64,000 nucleotides of DNA, taken from assembly GCA_017462915.1 (NCBI GenBank), contig JAFTQG010000013.1, forward strand, positions 62,001-126,000, read 5' to 3'. This DNA comes from Prevotella sp. GTDB lineage: Bacteria; Bacteroidota; Bacteroidia; Bacteroidales; Bacteroidaceae. Position numbers and translations under genes: made by a program. A model generated the notes under the pieces. It saw nothing but the letters and a program-made list of their open reading frames with translations, was not told the DNA's origin and made no database searches. Of the stretch, positions 17,353 through 26,935 are shown piece by piece. Position 1 is the first letter of the stretch. Every line of letters starts with the position of its first letter.

Positions 17353-20300
17353 ATGAAGAAGAAAGCATTTCTTGCCACCCTTGCAATGGTGGCAATGACG
17401 GCTTCCGCTGACGATTTCCCGTGGATGGATACCACTCTTAGCTTCGAAGAACGCGCAAAACTGTTATGTAAAGAGCTCACCCTGCGTGAGAAAGTGGACC
17501 AGCTTGGCAACAATGTCAGCGAGCCCATCCGTCGTAACGGCGTTACGATACTCCCCTCTTACCAGTACTGGAACGAGGCTATCCATGGCGTGGCACGCTC
17601 AGGTCCGGCGACATCCTTCCCGGAGTCCAAGGGCATGTCTGCCACTTGGGATCCGCAGCTCGTCTACGACTGTGCCAGCGCGATATCCGACGAGGCGCGC
17701 ATCTATCACGTAAACACAGGCAAAGGCCTCAATTACTGGTCTCCGACTATCAATATGGCGCGTGACCCACGCTGGGGACGTGAGGAGGAAAACTACGGCG
17801 AGGACCCGTTCCTCACAGGCAGTCTCGCTGTAGAGTTCATCAAAGGTTTCCAGGGAGAGATAACTCCGACGACGCCTTACTATAAGATTGTCGCCTGTGC
17901 CAAGCACTTCGCTGCCAACAACTATGAGCAGGGGCGCCAGTCCACGACATCGTTTGTCACAGAGAAGAACATGCGCGAATACTATCTTCCGGCATTCGAG
18001 ATGTCAGTGAAGAACGCCAATGTCAAGTCCATCATGGCGGCATACAACGCCTTCTCTACAGACATCAACGAGAAAGACGCTGCCGGACAGGGCAAGAACG
18101 ACTCCCATGGCGGTCTGCCATGTGCAGGAAACAGGATGCTCCTCACGGATATTCTCCGCAACGAGTGGGGCTTCAACGGCTATGTAGTGTCCGACTGCGC
18201 TGGTCTGTCATGTATCTACCGTGACACGAAACATCTCTATTTCGGCGGCTATACTGCAGACGGCGAAATCAACCGCGGCAAGGAATTCAGTGCAATACAC
18301 AATCCTTACTCCAGCCTGCCGTCACAGGTGCAGCCTGTCATGGAGGCACGTGCCGCGACACTCGCCATAAAGGCCGGATGCGACACCAACTGTGAGTTCA
18401 TGAACAACTCCTCTGTCATGCAGCGTGCCGCCATGAATGCCACTGACCCTGCTTTCCAGGCATTGGAGAAAGACTTCCCTATCAAGGACCGAAAGCAGAC
18501 GACTGTCGTCGACGCCAATCCAAGTTATATCAACCTTACAGAGGCAGACATCGACAAGGCCGTCATCCGCGTCCTTGAGACACGCTTCGCTCTGGGCGAG
18601 TTTGACAACTACACTTACCCTGTAGACAACACCCTCGAAAGCGAGAAAAACCAGGCTCTCGCCCTGAAGGCTGCACAGGAGTCCATCACGCTCATGAAGA
18701 ATGAGGGCGGACTTCTCCCTATCACTACCGACAAGAAAGTAGCCCTCGTAGGACCGTATGCCGATGCCATAATGCTCGGCGATTACTCCGGCACACCTAC
18801 ATACACGACAACGCCTTATGAGGCCTTTGCCAAGAAGATGGACTTCACCCTCGCGAAGGCACGCACAGGAGAGATTCTCGCCGTGCCGTTCGACAAGGCC
18901 GTGGTATCCAAGCGTGGCGAAGAATCCAACGACAAGGGAGCAGGAAACCTTGAGAATACGGCTCCTGGCGACATCTTCCTCTACGAGCAGGTCAATTTCG
19001 GTGAGGCTGGATGCACCGATTTCGAGATGTCTTGCGGTGCGAAGAGCTCCGGTCTCGGCAAGGTCAGCTTCATCCTCGACTCAAAGGACAATGAGCCGTT
19101 CCTCACCGTCGACAACAAGGACACCGGCGGCTGGACTACCTGGACAACCATCACTGCCACTGTCGACCCGGCCGTGGTTAAGGGTGTGCACGACCTCTAT
19201 GTGAAGTTCTCAGGCAGCAACAGCTACTGCGGCAACTACAAGTATTTCAATTTCACCAATCCGGACGCTCCGCAGATTCCGGCAGAGGAGACACAAGGCC
19301 CGCTGTATGTATGCAGGACATCGGCCAATGTCAACGACAATGCCCCGGCAGACATGATACAGCGCGCTGTGGATGTTGCCAAGAAGGCTGACGTCGTGAT
19401 ATTCCTCGGCGGCACAAACTTCGACAAGCCTGCCGACCACGCTACTGGTACAGAGTCACACGACCGCTGGCAGCTCACCCTTCCTGGCAATCAGGAGGAA
19501 GTGCTGAAGGCTCTCTACGAGGCAAATCCTAACACTGTCCTCGTTCTCGAGACAGGTTCTTCTGTCGATATCTCATGGGCAAAGGCAAATATCCCTGCCA
19601 TCATGGAGGCTTGGTATGGCGGACAGGCACAGGGACAGGCTATCTGCGACGCCATCTACGGCGACATCAACCCGGGCGGAAAGCTCACGTCGACATGGTA
19701 CAACAGTATCGAGGAGCTCCCGAGCGAAGACCCTTCAGCAGGCAACTATTCAGAGTTCAAGCGCAAGGGCATGATGGAGTATAACATCGACGACTGGGGT
19801 TATACATACATGTACTACGGCAAGGGTGCAAAGAACCCGTGCCAGGCAGAGAAGCCTATGTATCCTTTCGGCTACGGACTGTCATACACGACGTTCGAGT
19901 ACGAGGCTCCTGTGCTCAACATGTCTTCAATAAGCAAGACCAGCGGTGACGCTGTCGTCTCTGTCAACGTGAAGAATACCGGCAAGCGCGACGGTGCTGA
20001 GGTCGTGCAGGTATACGCCACATTCGGCGGAAACAGCTGCTACGGCAATCTCAACAAGCGCCTTGTAGGCTTCAAGCGTGTGGAGGTGAAGGCAGGCGAG
20101 ACGGTGAAGGCCGAGATACCGGTGTCTTACCGCAGCCTCGCATACTTCAATACCGAGGCTCATAACTTCCAGGTGCCGGCATGTACGGTGACCCTTGAGG
20201 TGGCAGCAAACTCTGCCGACGAGAATGCCAAGAAGATTTCCCTCAATGCGCAGGCAGGTGTTGCGGAGGATTCATACATCTCCACACACATCGATGAGTT

Positions 20301-20445
20301 CCCTGTTGTCTCCACCAGCAGTCAGCTCGCCAAGACAGACCATGTATACACCGTTATGGGAGCATACGTCTGCCCGGCATCGGAGTACGACAAGTTGCCG
20401 AAGGGCGTGTATATCCTCAATGGATACAAATACATAAAGAAATAA
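17353..20445 (+). CDS. Glycoside hydrolase family 3, beta-xylosidase-like, with sorting-like C-terminal tail
   Basis: About 1030 residues from the ATG at 17353 (MKKKAFLATLAMVAMTASA signal); an upstream ATG at 17308 adds an unlikely extension. The GH3 TIM barrel (YWNEAIHGVARSG, INMARDPRWGREEENYGEDP) carries the nucleophile Asp in GYVVSDCAGLS. The alpha/beta sandwich domain is interrupted at about 520-640 by a CBM6-like beta-sandwich insertion, and a fibronectin-III-like domain follows. The motifs are those of xylan beta-xylosidases. The last ~30 residues (VYTVMGAYV...LPKGVYILNGYKYIKK) resemble the short sorting tail used by type IX secretion in Prevotella, suggesting a surface location. The 160-bp gap before it shows no clear promoter, so co-transcription with GH43 is likely. 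Confidence 0.9.
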   Translation: MKKKAFLATLAMVAMTASADDFPWMDTTLSFEERAKLLCKELTLREKVDQLGNNVSEPIRRNGVTILPSYQYWNEAIHGVARSGPATSFPESKGMSATWDPQLVYDCASAISDEARIYHVNTGKGLNYWSPTINMARDPRWGREEENYGEDPFLTGSLAVEFIKGFQGEITPTTPYYKIVACAKHFAANNYEQGRQSTTSFVTEKNMREYYLPAFEMSVKNANVKSIMAAYNAFSTDINEKDAAGQGKNDSHGGLPCAGNRMLLTDILRNEWGFNGYVVSDCAGLSCIYRDTKHLYFGGYTADGEINRGKEFSAIHNPYSSLPSQVQPVMEARAATLAIKAGCDTNCEFMNNSSVMQRAAMNATDPAFQALEKDFPIKDRKQTTVVDANPSYINLTEADIDKAVIRVLETRFALGEFDNYTYPVDNTLESEKNQALALKAAQESITLMKNEGGLLPITTDKKVALVGPYADAIMLGDYSGTPTYTTTPYEAFAKKMDFTLAKARTGEILAVPFDKAVVSKRGEESNDKGAGNLENTAPGDIFLYEQVNFGEAGCTDFEMSCGAKSSGLGKVSFILDSKDNEPFLTVDNKDTGGWTTWTTITATVDPAVVKGVHDLYVKFSGSNSYCGNYKYFNFTNPDAPQIPAEETQGPLYVCRTSANVNDNAPADMIQRAVDVAKKADVVIFLGGTNFDKPADHATGTESHDRWQLTLPGNQEEVLKALYEANPNTVLVLETGSSVDISWAKANIPAIMEAWYGGQAQGQAICDAIYGDINPGGKLTSTWYNSIEELPSEDPSAGNYSEFKRKGMMEYNIDDWGYTYMYYGKGAKNPCQAEKPMYPFGYGLSYTTFEYEAPVLNMSSISKTSGDAVVSVNVKNTGKRDGAEVVQVYATFGGNSCYGNLNKRLVGFKRVEVKAGETVKAEIPVSYRSLAYFNTEAHNFQVPACTVTLEVAANSADENAKKISLNAQAGVAEDSYISTHIDEFPVVSTSSQLAKTDHVYTVMGAYVCPASEYDKLPKGVYILNGYKYIKK

Positions 20446-20479
20446 CGGAAAGGTTGTTTGATATTTTTTAAATCCGTTC

Positions 20480-20531
20480 TCTCCTCTCTCTTCTCCGGCC
20501 TCAGTGTCGAGAATTGAGAGGAGATTTTTTA
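20480..20531 (+). terminator. Intrinsic terminator after the GH3 gene
   Basis: TCTCCTCTC pairs with GAGAGGAGA, followed directly by TTTTTTATT. It closes the GH43-GH3 unit. Between this and the array at 20885 (20532-20884) I see no gene or clear signal. Confidence 0.85.
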
Positions 20532-20884
20532 TTGTCGGGTGTCGATAGAGGGTTTGGAAGGTTTTACGCAATATTCTCACAGGGAGAGAAGACGGTGATA
20601 TACTTGTTTGGTGTTGATGTAAAAGGTTATATGTCAGTGCTTTTGTTGTATGGGTGTTAAATGATGCGCTTACCTGTAGAGCGTGCAGAAGCTCTTCGAC
20701 AAGCATTCTCACCGACAGTGTAGGGACATACCGTGGTGTGTCCTCAATGCGTGAAACGCGATGCAAAGCATTTTCCAAACGACATTTTCTTTCATCCACG
20801 GATATTACAATGCTATATTGCCTTTTGTGATATGTAATATCCTTAAATACAGATTGTTACAACAAGAGTATCTTTTCCCGTGCC

Positions 20885-20972
20885 AAAAGGTGACCTTCTG
20901 TCGTGCAAGACGTCACCCTTTGCTATGCAAAACGTCATCTTTCGCACGGTAAAATGTCACCCTTTGTTTTCC
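20885..20972. repeat. Array of four 22-nt GGTSACC-related repeats (array 2)
   Basis: Units start at 20885, 20907, 20929 and 20951, each 22 nt. Unit 1 keeps AAGGTGACC, while units 2-4 carry GTCAC or GTCAT variants, so this array is the most degenerate of the three. Confidence 0.8.
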
Positions 20973-21108
20973 CTTTCCTTATGTGCGCCGTTGCAGACTG
21001 TCAGCCGTCCCTCGGGCGCAGGTATGCCGTGATTCTCTGAAAAATGCCGTATCGGCTGGTTTTCAGAACCGTAAAAACAGCTATTCAGTGAAATAAAGTG
21101 AAATAAGA

Positions 21109-21139
21109 TTTGATATTTAAAATATATTTTGTAACTTTG
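21109..21139 (+). promoter_or_regulatory. Canonical promoter of the six-gene glycosidase operon
   Basis: TTTG (21109-21112), 19 nt, then TAACTTTG (21132-21139) matches the Bacteroidetes consensus exactly. The -7 box ends 26 bp before the GH95 start codon. No other strong promoter is seen down to 38280, so it likely drives GH95 through GH137-GH2. Confidence 0.8.
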
Positions 21140-21165
21140 CAACACTAACCCAAACTAACATCTGA

Positions 21166-23628
21166 ATGAAGAAAAGCATTATAGCATTGGTGTTTACAAT
21201 GCTCTGCACGCTCACAGTGAGCGCGCAGCAGTACCGTTTGTGGTACAATTCTCCGGCTGAAGTATGGACAGAGGCATTGCCTCTCGGCAACAGCCGTCTC
21301 GGTGCGATGGTCTACGGCATCCCTACAACGGAGCGTCTTCAGCTCAACGAGGAGACTATCTGGGCAGGACAGCCTAACACCAACGCCAACAAAAACTCCC
21401 TGAAATACTACAAGAAAGTGCAGGAACTTGTCTTCGCCGGCAAGTTTGTAGAGGCGCAGCAGATGGCCGACGAGCATCTCATGTCGGGCAGCAACAATGG
21501 TATGCCTTACCAGACATTCGGCGACCTGACGATTTCCACTCCCGGACACGTCTCCTACACCGACTACGAGCGCTGGCTCTCCCTCGACTCCGCGATAGCC
21601 GTGACGCAGTATACCGTCAACGGCGTGCGCTACAGACGCGAGGCCATGACGTCCTTCACCGACAATGTCATAAAGGTGCGCCTCACCGCTTCCCGTCCGG
21701 GCAGCATATCCTTCAATGCCAATCTCTCGTCTCCGCACAACGATGTCATCATCAAGAGCGACGGCAAGGAAGTCTCCCTCGAGGGCGTCACGCCTACCCA
21801 TGAGGCACTGAAAGGCAAGGTGAAGTTCCAGGGCCGTCTTGCCGTGCAGACAAAGGGCGGAAAATCCCTATCGCGTGACGGCATCATCTGTGTCGAGGGC
21901 GCCGACGAGGCAATCGTCTATGTCAGCATCGCCACGAACTTTGTCAACTACAACGACATCTCCGGCGACGAGGCAGCGAAGTGCAAGGCCTATCTGCGCA
22001 AGGCGATGGCCGACGACTACGAGGCAGACAAGAAAGCCCATGTGGCATATTTCCAGCAGTTCATGAACCGCTCGAAGCTCTGGCTTGGCCCTGACAAGTT
22101 CAGCCATCTCACCACTTCACAGCGTGTGGAGCAGTTTGCGAAGAACAACGACAATTACCTCGTGGGCACATACTACGCCTTCGGCAGATACCTTCTCATC
22201 TGCTCCTCACAGCCCGGCGGACAGGCAGCCAACCTCCAGGGCATCTGGAACGACAAGCTCATGCCGTCATGGGACAGCAAGTACACCTGTAATATAAACC
22301 TCGAGATGAACTACTGGCCGTCGGAAGTTGCCAATCTCACCGAGCTTAACGGCCCTCTCTTCAGCCTTATCAAGGATGTCAGCACTACCGGCGCCGCCAC
22401 GGCAAAGACCATGTACGGCGCAGGAGGATGGGTATTGCACCACAATACCGACATCTGGCGCATCACAGGTCCTGTAGACCGTGCCGCCTCGGGACTGTGG
22501 ATGACCGGCGGTCCATGGCTCTGCCAGCATCTGTGGAACCACTGGCTCTTTACCGGCGACAAGGCTTTCCTCAAGGAATATTACCCTATAATGAAAGGCG
22601 CGGCACAGTTTGTCGACGAACTTCTTGTCAAAGACCCTAACACAGGGTATCTCGTCATCTGCCCTTCCGTGTCACCTGAGAATCTCCATCCTGCCGACAA
22701 TGGCAGCAAGAACATAGCCTCCGGCTGCACGATGGACAACCAGCTCGTGGCTGAAATCTTCGGAGAGGTGGCGCAGGCAGCCGCCATCCTCGGCGTAGAT
22801 GCCGACCTCGCCGCGCACTATCTCGCACGCACGAAGCTGCTCACCCCTGGCACAATAGGCAAGTGGGGACAGCTGCAGGAGTGGGCGCAGGACTGGGACA
22901 ACCCGAAGGACGACCACCGTCATGTCAGCCACCTCTACGGCCTGTATCCCGGCACCTCCATCTCTCCTTTGCGCACGCCGGAGCTTTTCGATGCCGCGCG
23001 CACATCGCTGATACACCGCGGCGACCCGTCTACAGGCTGGTCTATGGGCTGGAAGGTATGCCTCTGGGCACGTATGCTTGACGGAGAGCATGCCTACAAG
23101 CTCATCAAGGAACAGCTGAAACTCACCGACGACAAGTTCGTGGCCTACGGAAAGAATAAGAAGAAGGGTGGCACATACGGCAATCTCTTCGATGCACATC
23201 CGCCGTTCCAGATAGACGGCAACTTCGGTTGCACCGCAGGCATTGCAGAGATGCTCGTCCAGAGCCACGACGGCGCTGTCTATCTCCTCCCGGCAATACC
23301 GTCGGTATGGAGCGAGGGCAAGGTCACAGGCCTCCGTTGCCGTGGCGGATTCGTCATCGACGAACTGGCATGGAAGGACGGCCGCATCACCGTCTGCAAG
23401 ATACGCTCCACGATAGGAGGCAACCTCCGCATACGTACGGCACTGCCTCTCAAGGGTAAAGGCCTCCGCAAGGCGAAAGGTTCTAATCCTAACCAGCTCT
23501 TCACGGTCCCTGTGACTCTCGAGACAAAAAACAATTCGGAGGTGAAGCTGAATCCTGTCAACCTGCCGAAGACATTCCTCTACGACATAAAGACAACTGC
23601 TAACCAAGTGATTACAATAAAGAACTAA
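21166..23628 (+). CDS. Glycoside hydrolase family 95 (alpha-L-fucosidase or alpha-L-galactosidase)
   Basis: 820 residues, with a signal peptide (MKKSIIALVFTMLCTLTVSA). The N-terminal beta domain starts with the family hallmark LWYNSPAEVWTEALPLGNSR and RLQLNEETIWAGQPNTN. The (alpha/alpha)6 barrel contains NLQGIWNDKLMPSWDSKYTC, NLEMNYWPSEVANLTELN and HVSHLYGLYPG. GH95 enzymes invert and release L-fucose or, in rhamnogalacturonan II degradation, the terminal L-galactose of side chain A. The neighbours (GH140, GH138-like, GH137-GH2) favour the L-galactosidase role; this is inference from context. It is the first gene of the operon, one base from GH140. Confidence 0.93.
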   Translation: MKKSIIALVFTMLCTLTVSAQQYRLWYNSPAEVWTEALPLGNSRLGAMVYGIPTTERLQLNEETIWAGQPNTNANKNSLKYYKKVQELVFAGKFVEAQQMADEHLMSGSNNGMPYQTFGDLTISTPGHVSYTDYERWLSLDSAIAVTQYTVNGVRYRREAMTSFTDNVIKVRLTASRPGSISFNANLSSPHNDVIIKSDGKEVSLEGVTPTHEALKGKVKFQGRLAVQTKGGKSLSRDGIICVEGADEAIVYVSIATNFVNYNDISGDEAAKCKAYLRKAMADDYEADKKAHVAYFQQFMNRSKLWLGPDKFSHLTTSQRVEQFAKNNDNYLVGTYYAFGRYLLICSSQPGGQAANLQGIWNDKLMPSWDSKYTCNINLEMNYWPSEVANLTELNGPLFSLIKDVSTTGAATAKTMYGAGGWVLHHNTDIWRITGPVDRAASGLWMTGGPWLCQHLWNHWLFTGDKAFLKEYYPIMKGAAQFVDELLVKDPNTGYLVICPSVSPENLHPADNGSKNIASGCTMDNQLVAEIFGEVAQAAAILGVDADLAAHYLARTKLLTPGTIGKWGQLQEWAQDWDNPKDDHRHVSHLYGLYPGTSISPLRTPELFDAARTSLIHRGDPSTGWSMGWKVCLWARMLDGEHAYKLIKEQLKLTDDKFVAYGKNKKKGGTYGNLFDAHPPFQIDGNFGCTAGIAEMLVQSHDGAVYLLPAIPSVWSEGKVTGLRCRGGFVIDELAWKDGRITVCKIRSTIGGNLRIRTALPLKGKGLRKAKGSNPNQLFTVPVTLETKNNSEVKLNPVNLPKTFLYDIKTTANQVITIKN

Positions 23629-23629
23629 T

Positions 23630-25105
23630 ATGAAAAAGATTATTGCTCTATCAACACTCTTCCTCGCCCTCACGGCGAGTACAGCCTTTGCGGCAGGCAA
23701 CAAGAAACCATGGGATAACGGAAAGCTGAAGGTCTCTGAGAATTCCCGCTTCCTTCAGCACGAGAACGGTGCACCGTTCTTCTGGCTCGGCGAGACAGGA
23801 TGGCTTCTCCCTGAGCGCACCGACCGCGCCGAGGCTGCCTATTATCTTCAGCGTGTGCGTGAGGCAGGATACAATATGGTGCAGATACAGGTCATCGACG
23901 GTGTCCCAGCCTATAACCATTACGGACAGATGTCCAACATAGACGGCTGGAATTTCCAGAATATCAATAAGAAAGGCGTCTATGGCTACTGGGACCACAT
24001 GGACTATATAATCAGGCAGGCAGAGCATGAAGGCATATACATCGGCATGGTATGTATATGGGGCGGTCTTGTGAAGGCTGGGCTGCTGACCAAGGAAGAA
24101 GCAGTGAAATACGGCACATTCCTTGCCAACCGTTATAAGGATGCACCGAATATCGTGTGGATTATGGGCGGTGACATCCAGGGAGACATCAACACCGAGG
24201 TGTGGAACACCCTCGCCACGACCATCAAGTCTATCGACAAGAACCATCTCATGACATATCATCCACGCGGACGCTATACCAGTGCGAAGTGGTTTGCCAA
24301 GGCTCCGTGGCTCGATTTCCACATGTTCCAGTCGGGACACCGCCGCTACGGACAGCGCATGGGCAACAAGGACTATCCTATCCCTGACAATACCGAGGAG
24401 GACAACTGGATGTATGTCGACTCCACATGGGCATACAAGCCTATCAAGCCTGTCATCGATGCAGAGCCTTCGTATGAGGACATTCCGCAGGGACTGCACG
24501 ATGCCAACGAGAAGCGCTGGCTCGCCTGTGATGTACGCCGTTACGCCTACTGGTCTGTGTTCGCAGGAAGTTTCGGACATACCTACGGACATAACGCCAT
24601 AATGCAGTTCCTCAAGCCAGGCTACGGCACGAGCTACGGCGATGCCGGAGACGTGAAGACATGGTACAAGGCCATGCAGGACCCGGGCTTCTCGCAGATG
24701 CAGTTTGTCAAGAGGCTCATGCTCACATTCCCGTTCTTCGACCGTGTGCCGGACCAGAAAGTCATCTCAGGCGAGAACGGAAAGCAGTATAACCGCCTTA
24801 TCGCCACACGCGGCAAGGACTATCTTATGGTCTACAACTATACCGGACGGGACATGAAGCTGGATCTGCGCACCATCTCCGGCAAGACAAAGAAGGTCTT
24901 CTGGATGGATGCGGCAACAGGCCATCTGACATATATCGGCGAGGTTGCCGACAAGATACAGACATTCCGTCCTGCCTCTTCAAATGACGGTGTCAATGAC
25001 GGCGTGCTCATCGCCTTCGATGCAAAGAAAGACTATCTCAAGTCGGACATGACTGTCATCCCGGAGCAGAGCGACTGGAAAAACCTTAGAGACCTCAACG
25101 AGTAA
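23630..25105 (+). CDS. Glycoside hydrolase family 140 (DUF4038), apiosidase-like
   Basis: 491 residues, with a signal peptide ending at about AFAAG. The TIM barrel has the family start GKLKVSENSRFLQHENGAPF and FWLGETGWLLPERTDR, the strand NIVWIMGGDIQGD, and KPVIDAEPSYEDIPQG, whose acidic residues are in the expected barrel positions. The C-terminal ~90 residues form the small beta domain common in DUF4038 proteins (DYLMVYNYTGRDMKLDLRTI). The characterised GH140 member cleaves the apiose-galacturonic acid bond that attaches side chain A or B to the rhamnogalacturonan II backbone. It is tightly coupled to GH95 upstream and to the sialidase-like gene 3 bp downstream. Confidence 0.88.
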   Translation: MKKIIALSTLFLALTASTAFAAGNKKPWDNGKLKVSENSRFLQHENGAPFFWLGETGWLLPERTDRAEAAYYLQRVREAGYNMVQIQVIDGVPAYNHYGQMSNIDGWNFQNINKKGVYGYWDHMDYIIRQAEHEGIYIGMVCIWGGLVKAGLLTKEEAVKYGTFLANRYKDAPNIVWIMGGDIQGDINTEVWNTLATTIKSIDKNHLMTYHPRGRYTSAKWFAKAPWLDFHMFQSGHRRYGQRMGNKDYPIPDNTEEDNWMYVDSTWAYKPIKPVIDAEPSYEDIPQGLHDANEKRWLACDVRRYAYWSVFAGSFGHTYGHNAIMQFLKPGYGTSYGDAGDVKTWYKAMQDPGFSQMQFVKRLMLTFPFFDRVPDQKVISGENGKQYNRLIATRGKDYLMVYNYTGRDMKLDLRTISGKTKKVFWMDAATGHLTYIGEVADKIQTFRPASSNDGVNDGVLIAFDAKKDYLKSDMTVIPEQSDWKNLRDLNE

Positions 25106-25108
25106 GAC

Positions 25109-26884
25109 ATGAAAAGTGAAATATTGTCAATTATACTGATGGCAGGGGCTGTTTCAGCCTCTGCCCAGTCTGCTTTTCCACAGCACAAGTACACTGTGGT
25201 GGGTTCAAATATCCGTGCCGGTGCAAATATGGTCGCCGTAGGCGATACCGCCGGACAGGCAGTCTTCGAGATAGCGCAGCGCGATATCGTGCCTTTCACA
25301 CAGCAGTGTGTGGAGCAGGGCAGGCCGGCCTTTACGGCAAAGGCTGCCAATACACCTTATTATAATGTGCGCATGGCGCTCCCTGTCCCCTCATGCTATA
25401 CCCCTACAGAGCAGGGCGAGAAGGTCGGACTTGACTGGGGCGTATATACTCATCTTCATTCGGCGGGCATGGAGGTGTTGCCAAACGGCGACATCCTTGC
25501 CGTATATTTCTCCACCCCTGTGGGAAAGGCAGAGGCAGACACCTGCACGACGTTCGTGCAGTGCCGCCGCAGATATGGCTGTGACGAGTGGGACATGCCG
25601 GAACTCCTGTTCACAACACAGGGAGGCAACGACCAGTCGGCACTGCTCTTCACAGACAAGGACACCCTCTGGTTCTTCGGCGGTGGACGCGGCATGACGG
25701 ATTATGTGCCTTTCCGCATCATGAAGTCCACGGACAACGGTGCGACATGGACATTCTCTGTCCCTCAGATGGACAGGAAACTGGAGCGTTACACCGCACA
25801 GCCGATATCCAATGCCTTCCGCAACAAGAAGGGAGAGCTCTTTGTCGCCATCGACGGCAAAGGTGCGCAGAGCTTCCTTCTCCGCAGTCAGGATGGCGGT
25901 GTGACATGGCACGATATGGGCGGCAGGACAGACAGCCGCCATTCCACTATCGTCATGCTTGACGATAACGGCACACTCCTCTCCGCAGCAGGCAAGAACA
26001 ACAGCATCAACGGCTGGAATCCGCAGAATATCTCTCACGACTGGGGTGCTACATGGGAGAAGGGGACACCGTCACCGTTCCCTCCTGCCGGCACGGCACA
26101 ACGCCCTTGCATCATCCGTCTGGAGTCGGGAGCCCTCTGCATCGTGGGCGACTCTTACATGCACAAGAAGAAAATAGCCCCTCCTAAGGGATGGAAATAC
26201 GGCAACGAGTGCTTCGTCGCCATCTCCCGTGATAACGGCAAGACATGGAAATACAAGACACTCCCTGTCACACTGCCGCAGCATCACCGTGTGACATACC
26301 CTTCCTTGGGATACGTCACTATGCGTCAGGGACAGGACGGGCTTATCCATGTCCTCACGACGACCAATTATCCTGGACTCGAGATTGAGTTCAACGAGGC
26401 TTGGATAGACAGCGACATCGTCACGGCGAAGGATGCCGAAGGCTCTGTCTACGGCAAGCAGTCGGCACTCACACCGCTGGCAAAGTCGGGATACTATGTG
26501 CTTGACGGAAAGAAGACCTACACTTTCCCGAACGGAAAGCCGCAGTATGAGGTGACATACAAGAACGGCAAGAAGGTCGGCACTGAGACTTTGTGGCGTG
26601 AGGACGGCACAAAGGTGTGGGAGTGGGTGCGCAACAGCGACAACACCGCACGCTGGTCACATTACCGTCCTAACGGCATGGTACGTCTCATAAGCCGCTG
26701 GGACATCAATCCTGAACCTCGCGACCTTGTCGGAGTACATCTTACAGGTGCCATTGCCAATATGTACACGTGGGAATACGACAAGGTTGGTATGCAGGTC
26801 GAGGCTTACCGCTTCAACGACGGTGTGCTCGACGGCTCCAACAAGCAGGGCATAAACAGTGCTATCCTTAACGAGGGAAAATGA
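25109..26884 (+). CDS. Secreted sialidase-fold (BNR) protein with MORN-like C-terminal segment
   Basis: 591 residues, with a signal peptide (MKSEILSIILMAGAVSASA). At least four Asp boxes mark a six-bladed sialidase propeller: STDNGATW (~207), SQDGGVTW (~260), SHDWGATW (~309) and SRDNGKTW (~373). Residues ~455-530 carry repeats of the YwqK/MORN-variant type (FPNGKPQYEVTYKNGKKVGT, YRPNGMVRLIS), unusual behind a propeller. True sialidase activity is not assured. Rhamnogalacturonan II contains 2-ulosonic acids (Kdo, Dha) chemically like sialic acid, so a hydrolase or lyase for such a residue is a reasonable inference. It lies between GH140 and the GH78 fusion in the operon. Confidence 0.8.
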   Translation: MKSEILSIILMAGAVSASAQSAFPQHKYTVVGSNIRAGANMVAVGDTAGQAVFEIAQRDIVPFTQQCVEQGRPAFTAKAANTPYYNVRMALPVPSCYTPTEQGEKVGLDWGVYTHLHSAGMEVLPNGDILAVYFSTPVGKAEADTCTTFVQCRRRYGCDEWDMPELLFTTQGGNDQSALLFTDKDTLWFFGGGRGMTDYVPFRIMKSTDNGATWTFSVPQMDRKLERYTAQPISNAFRNKKGELFVAIDGKGAQSFLLRSQDGGVTWHDMGGRTDSRHSTIVMLDDNGTLLSAAGKNNSINGWNPQNISHDWGATWEKGTPSPFPPAGTAQRPCIIRLESGALCIVGDSYMHKKKIAPPKGWKYGNECFVAISRDNGKTWKYKTLPVTLPQHHRVTYPSLGYVTMRQGQDGLIHVLTTTNYPGLEIEFNEAWIDSDIVTAKDAEGSVYGKQSALTPLAKSGYYVLDGKKTYTFPNGKPQYEVTYKNGKKVGTETLWREDGTKVWEWVRNSDNTARWSHYRPNGMVRLISRWDINPEPRDLVGVHLTGAIANMYTWEYDKVGMQVEAYRFNDGVLDGSNKQGINSAILNEGK

Positions 26885-26935
26885 TACAGATGCTTTCCTG
26901 AATAATATAAATGTAATCTATATAACTGACCTTAT

